From Scytalidium lignicola (Eukaryota; Ascomycota; Leotiomycetes), in NCBI GenBank assembly GCA_002812745.2, contig NCSJ02000181.1, positions 1 to 64,000 on the forward strand: a DNA stretch of 64,000 bases, read 5' to 3'. Shown here piece by piece: positions 45,900 to 57,120 of this stretch (its first letter is position 1; each line of letters starts with the position of its first letter). The notes below the pieces were generated by a model. It had not been told where the DNA came from, did not search any database, and was given only the letters and a program-made list of their open reading frames with translations. Both the position numbers and the translations under genes were made by a program.

Positions 45900-47040
45900 G
45901 GAGATATGTTATTCTTCAAATAACTTCTTCTTGTTTATGTAAAGATTAGCCTACTTGAAGTTGTAATGTCTTATATATGTCATGTTAGTATTCATATACA
46001 ATTTTATTAATTTCTCTCATATGTCTAAGGTTATAACTAAGAGCTTTATATATTGTTTAGAACTTGATCAGGTTAACCTTGTGTATCCTTATGAATATAA
46101 AGTACACTTACTTGATATCACTTAACATAAGTTTCATGAGAGCTGGAATACATTATGATTATAGTGAACTTTAGGCTTGTAACATTTTAAGTTGCTTCAG
46201 TAACTTTATGAAGTATAGTTTTGTTGTCTTTATTGAATTTACTAAGGAACTAAGCATTGACATTATTACCTTACTTGTTTTTATTAAGCTTTAATTCTAG
46301 CTTAAGTATAAATGGACTACTTACATCATAAATAAATCTTTGCAATGTAGTCACTTTCATTATTCCAAACCCTTCTAATAAATTGAACAATTACCTTGTT
46401 TACTTATATAACTCCAGATCTTAATCTTTTAAGATTCTTTGTAGTAGATTTGCTACTTTTGATGTGTATAACCTTATTAATAGTCTTTTCTAAGAACTTA
46501 TAATACTCTAAGATTGTATATTNAAAAGTGAAAAATAAGATTTTAGAATGTAATAATGTATGAAATAAATATAGCATTTTCCTCAGATTTAATAATAAGA
46601 TTTATATATACTTTTACTATAATTATTAAATCAATTGTTAGATCTAAGACTAGTAACTCTTTTATACAAGGATTGGTCTTGACAATAATAACAGTAATAA
46701 TAGTCTTGTTCAACAAACTGTTGATAACCTCTGATGTATATTATGGTTTTTTCAATTGCTTGAAGAATGTATTAGAATTATACTCTTACTTTTTCTTGTG
46801 TTTTTGCTTAACGATAGTTTGTATTATATTGATTTTATCATCAGTAAGAATACTATTATCCAAATGCCCTTCAAGACTATTGAGGTTTTCAGTAGAAATA
46901 TCCTTAACATTGCTTAGAATTATATCTTTAGTAGAATGTATTGATCTTGTAAAATTTGATCCATTAATAATTAAGTTATTTAGGATTTTATCAAGAGGTA
47001 TTATTAACAGAGGAAAGATTTGATAAGACTTATAATGTTA
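45900..47040 (-). pseudogene. Coding relic, unrecognised
   Basis: On the minus strand a coherent translation runs from about 47,040 downwards: NNLIINGSNFTRSIHSTKDI, ISTENLNSLEGHLDNSILTD, DDKINIIQTIVKQKHKK, CIKELLVLDLTIDLII, then after 46,500 EKTINKVIHIKSSK and KVIVQFIRRVWNNESDYIAK. Few stops occur in the first 150 codons. This explains the 155-codon open frame on the opposite strand (46,556-47,023): its very hydrophobic Ile/Leu/Ser composition is what antisense reading of an AT-rich gene gives. No family recognised. Confidence 0.45.
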
Positions 47041-47744
47041 TTTATAAAGTCACAACTTTACCTTTTATTCTTAGAGCTTCTTCTTTAAAAACCAGATAGT
47101 TTCCTCTAATTTAGCCTTTGTATACTTTATAAAGGATTCTTAACAAAGGAATCTTATATATTCAGATGAGTTTGTAAAAGGTTATAAATAATTTAACAAA
47201 AGTTAACTTAACTTTCTTAGGTATTAAGGGTAAACTAAGAAAGTCTAGTTAAGTATTATTAAAATTATTATAATCCAAGCTTTACAACTGCTTTAATGGC
47301 TGTTTAAACCTTAAATCTTGTTATATTATATTATCTTTATATTCTATATTCTTATTTAATCTTTGTTCTTAGTATAACTAGTAAAATAGTTTACAATTTA
47401 TTTACTTTATTTGAAAACTTGATTAATATCAAACTTAAACTATATTATATATGATTATACATAAGTAGAATTTTAATGTAAATATATTTGGTATATAGTC
47501 TAAGTATAGTATACAACTTATAAGACAACTTATAAACATTGTCCTTTAAATGTTATAATAATAGAATTTAGGTGATCTTATTCGTTGTTTAGTTATTGAA
47601 TTGTTGTTTATAATTAGAATAAATTAGATGAACAATATAATTAATAATTCTTTACAAAATGGATTAGCAATCTAATAATCATATAAGTGATTGTTATACA
47701 TTAACAATCTACTTTAATTGAGTGTACTAAGTTAAGGTTAGCAA

Positions 47745-47935
47745 GTACACTTAACAACAATAATAATATGCTTGTCATATCCATAATTGATAATATTCTC
47801 CTTTGCATTTCATAATGTTATTATTGTTACTGATATAGTAAACCTTAGGTTGAGGTATAAGGACTAAGCTTTGAGAATATAACAGAAGTTGTAGAATAAA
47901 ACAACTAAGTTGTAATTGTATAATATTATAATTTC
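47745..47935 (+). repeat. Direct repeat, copy 1, upstream of a coding relic
   Basis: It shares with 48,725-48,930 the order TTTCATAATGTTATT, GATATAGTAAACCTTA, ATAAGGACTAAGCTTT, AGAAGTTGTAGAATAAA and AACTAAGTTGTAAT. The 48.9-kb copy has a ~35-bp insertion relative to this one. Confidence 0.65.
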
Positions 47936-48060
47936 TAGTTTATATTAACTTCTGATCCTTTATACTTTCTCCTTTTACTTCCAACCTTATTTAACCTTCT
48001 ACTTTCTTATAAAAGTACAAATATACTTTATTTGTCTTTAAAATAACACAAGAAACTTCA

Positions 48061-48660
48061 ATGGATTTTCATAATGAAAGTTAACATAAACCTAAAAAGC
48101 TTAAAGATCTTGAAGATAATACAAGTAAGGATACAGATAAGGAAATGTACAAGGATACTTAGTTAATAATATTAGAAGTACAAGAAATAAGGATTGAGGA
48201 ATTATACAATCAGATTAAATGTAAGATAATTTACTTTAGAATATATAATTGTTGACTTTTCAAAGTAAACTGTAAATATCAATTAAAGTTTAAAGAGAGA
48301 ATTGTTCTTTATATCAGTATTCAACATGTTTATTAAAATAAGTTTTAGTTTACTTTATTCTTATATAACAAAGGTAAAAGGATAAATTATCTTATTAGAA
48401 AAGGAAGAAATCACAAGTTAACAAAGGAAAATTTGCTTAAGGAGACAGAGGAATTAGGTTAAAAGAATGTTTGTAGGTTAAAGACTGAAGTTAAAGTGAG
48501 GATATCTTAAGGTAAACAAAGTTATCTTAATTTTAAAGAGACTAAGTTTGAGGATTTAACATTTAAAAAAGAATGATTATAAGATTAGTTAATAATGGAA
48601 ATATTTGACTTGAAGAAGTTATTATCTAGACTTAGAGTATCTTCAACAGTTTTGTATATG
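48061..48660 (+). pseudogene. Coding relic of about 200 codons, unrecognised
   Basis: An ATG at 48,061 preceded by a C/T-rich leader opens a frame that reads through about ten stops: MDFHNES, KPKKLKDLEDNTSKDTDKEM, LEVQEIRIEELYNQIKCKII, KFKERIVLYISIQHVY, KLTKENLLKETEELG and EIFDLKKLLSRLRVSS. The stops are TAA or TAG at presumed Gln codons. Highly charged and helical. It starts about 125 bases after the first copy of the direct repeat. Confidence 0.45.
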
Positions 48661-48724
48661 TAAAATTTACTTGCTCTTATTATTTGTAAGAGCTTTACTA
48701 TTAATTATTTTGAATCCTGGATTA

Positions 48725-48930
48725 CTAAGCATTATATACATTAGTATACTTGTTACATTTATAGATAGTAACACTTTCTCTTGTATTTCATAACATTGTT
48801 AATATAGTAAACCTTAATTGTAATTGTATAATATTTTATGTATAAATGATAAACTGGATTAAGTTATAAGGGTTAAGCTTTAGTATGATGGAAGTTGTAG
48901 AATTAAATAACCAAGTTATAATCTCTTAAC
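48725..48930 (+). repeat. Direct repeat, copy 2, upstream of a second coding relic
   Basis: Partner of 47,745-47,935. It too is followed by a C/T-rich stretch and then an ATG, at 49,078. The pair may be duplicated promoters or the long terminal repeats of a ~1.2-kb non-autonomous element enclosing the 48.06-kb relic. Confidence 0.65.
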
Positions 48931-49077
48931 ATTTTATGTATTTATCTGTCAAGTCTTTAATATATATAGATATAATCTTAAACATCTTATCAATTCTTTT
49001 TTCTTCTAATAGCCAATCTATTGTTTTACAAGTCTTATCTTAAGCATTTCAAATTATTCTTTCCTTAGAAATCAAAT

Positions 49078-49410
49078 ATGCTATTTGAAAACTGGTTAGT
49101 AAAGTAGGTAAAAGAATACAACAAGGCATTGTGTAAAAAAGAAAGAGAATTTGGTTTCTGGTTAAGTATTAAATTATAAGATAAGTTTAATATATATATA
49201 TATATATTTTTATCCACAAATGTTAATCAGTTAGATATTCTGTTCACTTCAACAATTGACAAGGAATTTAAAATTTAGCAAGAACATTTAAAAAAAGAAG
49301 GATTTTCCAACTTAGAGATTCAAGATCTTAAGCTTGATGATATAGTTGAATACAATATGTTTTAACAAGGGCTTGGAGAAGTAATGAAAGTGTAGATTTC
49401 AGGTTTGGTT
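49078..49410 (+). pseudogene. Short coding relic, unrecognised
   Basis: The ATG at 49,078 starts MLFENWLVK, then VKEYNKALCKKEREFGFWLS. After a (TA)n run near 49,187-49,206 it continues in another frame as LFTSTIDKEFKI, EHLKKEGFSNLEIQDLKLDD and IVEYNMF. Stops are at presumed Gln or Trp codons. The TA run may lie in an intron or be a slip-prone microsatellite that caused the frame change. Confidence 0.35.
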
Positions 49411-51120
49411 ATAAGTACTCTTGATATATATTCTATTATGATGATAAGGGTATATATTAAGTTTCTTTTATAATTAAAACTGTTTGGCTTTGAGTTTACC
49501 TTTATGGAAAATTCAAGGCATATAAATAGAAAAAGACTATATGAATAAAAGCACTACATATTAACTATAATTGAAATATTATACATAATATAATTTGTCC
49601 TTTATACTTACTAATAAGAACAAATATCNTTTTTAAAGATTATAAAGGTAGTTTAGAAGAGTATACAACTTGATAAAAGTATAATATTTGATTTTGGATT
49701 GTTATCTACAATATATTCAAGTAAACTATAACAAGATAACAGACTAAATTGATAAAACAATATTATCAAAAGTAATTTTACTCTTTTACTTACTTATAAC
49801 AATCTAACACTTTTAAGTTGTATTAATCATCTTTAACATTTATAATAAAGCTTTAACTTATATCTTAAGTTTGTAATCAAACTACTTAATCAAAGATATT
49901 CATAATTACATCAAGAGAAAATATCCTCAAGTTTCAGAAGAAACTATAGATTTTTTGAATTAAGAGCATTAAAAAATATTATCTTGTATATTAAACAACT
50001 TTATAATTTAAGATATTATAATAAGTCTTGTCTGAAATATAAAATTATAGAAATATACTAATAGTTTGTAAGTTATCTATTAATAAGTTTAATAATAGTT
50101 TGGTAAAAGAAAAGCAGAAAATATAAACATAAGATGAGTTTGTTATATAAATATTTTATATAATATTTAGTAAAGTAGGATATAAGATACTTAGACCTTT
50201 TATAAGTGAATATTTTTTCTTCTTTATTTATAAAAGACTGTTAATAGGACAAGATCTTTGCTTGAACTTGTTCTTAACTATGATTAAAGAAAAGATTAAA
50301 CTTATAAAGAGTTGTTTAAACAAAGAAAGTATTATAGATGAGGAAATCAAATACTATTTGAGTTAAAGCTTTGATAATTTATTATATTTTATAATAATAT
50401 AGAATGTTTGATAAAACTGGAGGATTATAATAATTTAGAAGATTAAATAAAGATTAAGTAAAGGAAAATCAGATTTTTTTACCTTATGTTAGTTACTTTA
50501 CTTTATTCATGTTAAATGAGTACTTTATGTCAATTCTTTGTTTAAAGAATAAGTTATTATAATAATGCAAACTTAAGATTACATATAAATTGAATGTAAA
50601 ATGTTATTCTCCTGAATTCTTGTTATTTAATGAAAGTTGTTTTAACTTACCTTATACTAAGTAATAAGACAAGCCAAGTATTATTAAAGCCTTCTTACAT
50701 AATATTATCCTCTTTGCATTAGTCTTAAGATACTTATAAAAGGCATGGTTCTCCTTAAGATTAAAGGTATAATGATCAATTTTTACATTTACATTTATTA
50801 AATTACTTATTTTACAATAGTTAGTTAACCTTATGTTATATGTGCTTTTCTTAAGTTAACCTTACTTTAAACAACTATTATCCTTACTTGTTTTTGTTAT
50901 ATATATAACAAGTATGACACTTACTCTAACGGTGTATTATTTAACTTGACTTTAGAACAAATTTGAAAATGAGGCTCTGACTATATAAATAGACAGAAAT
51001 GTAGGTTGCTCATTATTTTTAAATATAATTCTTTAGTTGATGTTTGTTATTTTAAGATTATGATATTGAAATATATTTGATTTAATAGAGTAATACACTT
51101 ACTTGATTCTTAATACAATA
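49411..51120. other. RIP isochore, no gene recognised
   Basis: Stops in every frame; one N before a T run near 49,629. Nothing else recognised. Confidence 0.35.
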
Positions 51121-51974
51121 ATGTTGAAGATGTTAGAATAATTGTTACCCTAGCAAGAGAAATTTGAAGACCTAAGCAATTACTCCTTAGTTCATGTTGA
51201 TAAGACTAAGTCAGTCTCATTTCATCGAGGACTTGTATTACAGTGTTTTAATCTGGAAACGAAGGAAATCATTTTTATAATAAAAGAGAGTATCTATTCC
51301 TGAAAAATGCATTTCATGACATAATACCGATTCTATTCAAATCTGACAACATTAACGAAGACTAGAATGAGTTACTTCATAAAGCGCCTTTACTAATAAC
51401 ATAGAATAGGAGGACTTATAACTGCTTTGAAATAAAGCTTAAGAATAAGTTCTTTGTGTTAACAACTTATGAATTGTATTATAAAGATACTAAACAAAGG
51501 TTTGTCCAATATAGTCAAGATATACCTATTGCTTGTAAAAACAAGCGTTAGATTTCAATGGATAGTTTGAAGGTTAATCCTGCAAAGAATAAGAATTTTA
51601 AGATGATAAAATGAATATTCGTAAAGAATCATATTAAGGGTAGTCATTCAGTTATTTGGACTCTTGAATTCAGGATTAGGATAGTTAAATTACATAATCT
51701 TCCTAGTCAAAATGGCTACCAAGATAATGGCTCTTCTAAGACTTATGCGAGAATCAGTAAGTTGTACAGTTAAGGGTGTAGCACATGCCAAGTTGACCAA
51801 GTGTGTGGATTCTCAAAATCCTGACATAGTCAACAAGAGGCTAGACATGTTATTGAGTTTTGATAATTTCTTGAGGAATCTAGAACTTCAGAACATGAAT
51901 ATATTAGTTGTGGACCTCCTTGATGTAAGTAGTGTTATTGATAAGATGGTTTTTCAATATTTAACATGTTGATG
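51121..51974 (+). pseudogene. Coding relic of about 280 codons, less degraded than its surroundings
   Basis: The ATG at 51,121 starts MLKMLE; the reading continues with EKFEDLSNYSLVHVDKTKSV and FHRGLVLQCFNLETKEIIFI. After a frame change near 51,300 come KNAFHDIIPILFKSDNIN, NRRTYNCFEIKLKNKFFVLT, YKDTKQRFVQYSQDIPIACK and HSVIWTLEFRIRIVKLHNLP. A second frame change near 51,710 gives the open piece 51,712-51,972 (AKLTKCVDSQNPDIVNKRLD, LELQNMNILVVDLLDVSSVI). Only a few stops occur. The mixed alpha/beta composition suggests a globular host protein. I do not recognise it. GC is visibly higher from 51.7 to 52.1 kb. Confidence 0.45.
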
Positions 51975-54900
51975 TTAGAGTGCAGCCTTAAGAGGTATTA
52001 GCTTGTTCTTGTTGAGTTATATTGAACAGCTCAAGATTATTTGACTTATGTTATGGTCATGGAAGTATCTTCTGCTTAGCTGAATGTGGTGGTATTTATA
52101 CATGTGTATAATTATGTTATGAAATAAATTTAATTAGCTCTTTAGTTGTATTAAAGGGAATTACTTCTAAATTATCTAGATTTATGAATAGATATAAATA
52201 GTATAGTTATATGTAATTACTTTAAGCAAAGTACTTATACTTACTTGTGTAATTTACGTTGTTAGGCTTGACATTATAAGGTTTCATAACATATCCTTTT
52301 TAGTTTTATTGAATATTGTTTATGGATCTTATCTTTACTCTGATGTGCTATAGCCTTTTGAATCTTTGCTTATGAGTAATCCCTTTCTTTTAACTTGATT
52401 AACATTATATCTTCTTTTACTGTTTATGGATAGTCCTTTATATGCCTTTATGATGTTGTAATATGAGTATTAGATAGCCTTATAGGCCAGTTAAGGTTTG
52501 TAAACTTATCTTCCTCTGGTATAGATTAATTACACATTATTCAAGGCTTTGGCCTTGTAATATTAAGATAGATTGTTTTATAGACAAATTGTTTACTTTT
52601 GGAGTTAATGTCCAAGGGATTAATTAGCTTTTAAAGTTGACCTTACCAAGGTTTAGATTATAATGTTAGATCTCTTAATCTCTTACTCTTCACTTTAGTT
52701 GTTACTTCCTTCTTTTACATTATAGTTGAGTATGTCCATATTATATTCAGAGTCTTGCTTGGAAACTAGAGAAAGATCTAGTCTTAAGGCTTATTCTCTT
52801 TCCTTTATGTTATTAAGTACTATTCATCTTCTTTTAATTATAACTTTCTTATGCTCAAGGTTTCTTGCTTATCTTCATTAGAATCTTTGTCATTATAAAC
52901 ATTAGGATTATTATAACTTAAATCATTGTTATTATTATTATAACTCTTTAATAGTATAACCTTTAATATAAGAGTTATAAGATCAACAAAGATATCTTAC
53001 CTTAATTGACTTCTAGTCATAACATTATATTTATAACTTAACTTTTAAGTAGTCATTGTAATTGATAACTTATTGTTGAAGGTAATGTTTAATAAATTAA
53101 TTAACTAATCAAGGGCTTTTAAGATATATAATAATCAGAATTCAAGGTTGAACATAGTTTCATTTTCAACTATTATACATTTAAGAACCTTATGAACAAG
53201 TTATTCTTGATATTTAATAACTAATGTTAACTCTTTGACAAAAGATCTTCAAAAAGTTAATAAAGCTGATTAATAACTATTACTAAGAAAAGTTAAAGTA
53301 TATTTGTAATTAATCTTAACTTGAGAATTGTTTAACTTAAGGCTAATAGCTAAAGATATCACAAATGTGTATAGCTTTTTAGGATAAGGTTTTATAATAT
53401 CATTGAAGTAAATGACTAGTGTTATAATAAGCTTTAAATGTGATTTTTGTTATTTTGCAAGTTATAAGTCCTTGTTGTTAATTATATCATAAAAGTCATG
53501 ACTATATTAAGTATTTACAAAATCATAATTGTCATTGCTAATCTCCTGATTTGAGCTTGAGTATTTTCATTTCTTCTCTTGTTTTTATAACTTAAGCTTA
53601 TAGCTTAATGTTAAGCTTAGTAAAGTAGAAAGACTAAAGAAGCTTTAAAAAGCTTGTAAGATATTGTATTATTCATTGTTCATCAAGGTTATAAGATATA
53701 TAAAATCAACTTTAGACTATACTTGACTTGAAAGATCAAGAGATAATATTATTATATTTTGTTAATAACTTTTTTCTTGAAATTTTCAAGATAATTAGTT
53801 ACTTATAAGCTTAAAGAGGAATATAAAGTAGAATAAGATTGTTAATTGATTTTCACTAATCTAGAAAGGATAGTTATTGACTAAGTACTCATAAGATTTT
53901 CTAGTTTTGCTATGCTGAATAAGATGTATCTTGTAAACTCTTATAATTTTCAGTTTTAACAGTGTATACAAGTTTATAGAATGCTTTATGTTAAGTGATA
54001 ATAGTATATATATTTGTATATTATCCTTGTTAACCTAAGAGTTATATCTGTTTAGTTGTTCATCTTATATAACATAATATTAAGTTGTCTTTAACTAATA
54101 ATTAATTAGTTATTAAGTTTATATTTTACAAATCTGAAAATGACACTTATCAATATCAGATTTTGTGATTAAAGTCTTAGTAGATTCTAAGTAAAGATAC
54201 AACTTTCTTAAAGGTTATAAACTTTAGATATAATAATCTTCTATACTGATTACCTTTATTATATCCTCTTGTTACTTTTGATTTTATGACNTTTTTGTCT
54301 TTTTAGCCTTTATTGCTAAGCAAAGAGTTTTGTTTAAACTCTTTTAATATATTATAAACACTTTTACTTTAATAATATCCCTTATTTATTTGAGTTTACA
54401 ATGACTTAACATTGTCTTAAAAGAATTATGAGGAGTTAAGAGAAGTAACAAATGATAACTTCTTTTACTCCTCAAAAGTTAAGAGTATATCTTTCTTAAG
54501 CTTATTTATACTTTTGTCCTTCTCCTTCTCTTTACTCTTTTCCTTACTCTTTTCCTTTAATTATATAAGGGAAGCTTATAACATTTGATCATCAGATATG
54601 CTTAACACAGTTTTATCATTATCATGTTGTTTAGTCTGATCTTTAAATAACTTAATAAAATAATAGTAAGAGGAAGGATTACTTTAAGTTAGCATAAATA
54701 CAGAAGTTAAGTTATTTAACTTGAGTTAAGGAATTGAGTATTTATCCTTGTTAATATAATAACTGTTTTTAAGATTATATTATATGTTATAACTTAACAA
54801 GTTAAGTTGTTAACTTAGTTTATAAGCAAAAACATTAACAACTTGAAGGTTAAAAGTATTTAACTTGTTATCTTTAAGAATTATTAGTCTGTTTGTATAT

Positions 54901-56430
54901 AGTCAAGAAGTTAATTCTTATAATAATAAAGAGTTCTTGTATATACCTTGAGTACCTTGAGTATATCTCTTAACATTATCTAATCTTAACTGTTTTAAGT
55001 TGATATAACTTTCATTTATATTAAGTACTTGCTTATCAAGGTTTTTAAAGTTATAGTTAATATTATAATCTTATATTAAGATTTTACAGTATAAATCTGG
55101 ATTTAAGAGTTCTTCAATTAATAGTAAGTTGTTGTTGTTATTATTATTTCTTACTTTATCATTGTAAATGGAATTATTATTACAATCTGTGATTCTTATA
55201 ATAGATTAGACAAGCTTATAGTTCTTAAGAGTTTCTTGATTATACTTAGAGTTTTAACTGCAAAATCATCTTAATATCAAGTTATTAGAAGAAGGTACTC
55301 TATATAAGATATTAGAGAGGACAAGAAGTAGACATAATATAAGTTAACAATAACCATTTAAAGGAGTCAAATATAAGTAAAATAATGTCTTGTAAGTGTT
55401 TTTGAAGATAAATTGATTTTGTTAGAACTAGATTTCAAAGAACATAATACAAAGGTTATATAACCTCATTTGTAAACACATAGTACATGAATATTAACTA
55501 TATCCTCTAATCTTACTTTAACTTTATACTTGTCCTATTTGCTGTTTACAACTGTTATTCCATTTATCATTATAAGTTTTAAGAAAGGAATACAGTAAAG
55601 TGTATAAAGTTTAACCATTAAGGGTTCTCCTCTTCTAAGGTTATAAGACATGCAAATACTAATTACTAACATCTTATATCTTAGCTCACCTTAACTCTTT
55701 TAGCCTTGGTCAAGAATTAAGAAAAAATCCTGTGTGATTAGTCAATCTTACTTCTTATTTACTAATCCTCCTCCTAGTCAGTTATTGCTTGAGATCTTCT
55801 TTGTAAAACTCAGCTTACATTAAAATTATATAAGCTATTATATCCAAGTCTGCTTATAACCATGAATATTTCTGTTGCTTAAAATCTTACAACTTTACCT
55901 AGGATTAAGGTATAGCCTTGTAATTGAGTTATATAACCTATGTAATCTAGCTGAGATAATGATCCAAAGACAATCTTAACCTCCTAATTAATAGATCTTA
56001 CCTTGCTAGCTCTTAAAGTAAAGCAGATTATGAGAAAAACTCATAGATAAACATAACCTTTTCATTAGAGAAACCTTATCCTTTTAACATGTAATAACTT
56101 TGGATATAACTTCTTCTGAGGTTTATATAATACATTACCTTATAATCACATACATTTTCCATAGTCTCTCCATTTCCTATCTTCTTTTATAATCTAACTT
56201 TCTTATCATCGGTGTTTTGCATTCAGCCTAAAGGATGTACACTAGGAGTTCTAGTGGTTTGATTAAACGTTGTTATGTAAGTAAATATCAGCCTTTCTTG
56301 TTGTAAATCAGCTTGGACTATAGAACACAATGTATATTAATGACTTTACAACAAGAGGAAACTTATCAAGATCTTACTCTCAACATGTAACCTGTGTATA
56401 GCATAGTTAAGCAACAGCTAGTCATACCAT
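51975..56430. other. RIP isochore, no gene recognised
   Basis: Dense TA/TT sequence with stops in every frame. I found no motif, array or coding relic long enough to report; small ones may have been missed by eye. Confidence 0.35.
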
Positions 56431-56960
56431 AATGAAGCATTTATTCAATTGGCCAGATTGTTGCAACAGATGAAGGTGATTCTATAGTAAAACGTCTTAC
56501 TCTGACTATCATTGAAGGGTATCGCCAAGCTGGTTTATGATGATGAGATAGTAAAGGAGAGAGATCGAACTAAGATTATTTCGCTTTTGTATCTTGACCA
56601 ATGCAATGTAACTGAGAAGCCAGACCAGAGTTGTAATAGTCAAGGAATATCGAATCTGGAGCAGTAGAGTGAGGGTTTAGGCTTCACACTGGTCATGTTG
56701 CTAGCAGGTTTTCAACTACGGCGAAACTGATGCAGAAGGATTCGAAGTGGGTCTTGGAGAGAGGGGGGGTTTAACAGTGCATGAATGAGGCCATGCAACT
56801 ATGCAGTCAAGCGAGAAGAGTACTGAGAACAAGAGGGTTAAACGACAGGAAGGTCGATGGAGGGCAAGGCATGAGCTTTTATAGACGTTGAAAGCGGCGG
56901 CTAGTCCGTGCATACGCCTTGCTTGATACAGAGGGTCGTTAAACTCGGGGAGGAAGGCTG
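56431..56960. other. Block of normal GC between the isochore and the Gypsy relic
   Basis: Composition changes sharply at both sides. It ends at GGAGGAAGGCTGTAG near 56,948-56,962, where degraded Gypsy sequence begins within a few tens of bases. A 65-codon minus-strand frame (56,913-56,716, product rich in Pro, Ser, Leu and Cys) is the longest and is not convincing. It may be a promoter or UTR fragment of a lost gene, or unique DNA that RIP could not recognise. Confidence 0.5.
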
Positions 56961-56999
56961 TAGTACTCAGATAATAATATATATTTCTTTACTTTACAT

Positions 57000-57120
57000 A
57001 TTTAATATCAACTTTAAGTTGCTTTTGAATTTCCTGAATATTTTCTACNTTTTTTTCTGTTATTTTATTAATATTTTAAAGTTTTCTTATAATACTACTT
57101 ATACATTTCAAGAAATATAA
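57000..57120 (-). repeat. Second copy of the integrase C-terminal segment
   Basis: About 120 bp match 57,745-57,865 in the same orientation. On the minus strand both encode the post-integrase segment (VENIQEIQKQLKVDIKYVK). The relic therefore contains a local duplication or a second truncated copy joined to the first. Confidence 0.7.

Noticed and set aside
46556..47023. 155-codon plus-strand ORF, hydrophobic
   Set aside because: Composition is typical of antisense AT-rich reading, and the minus strand gives a more protein-like translation through the same region.
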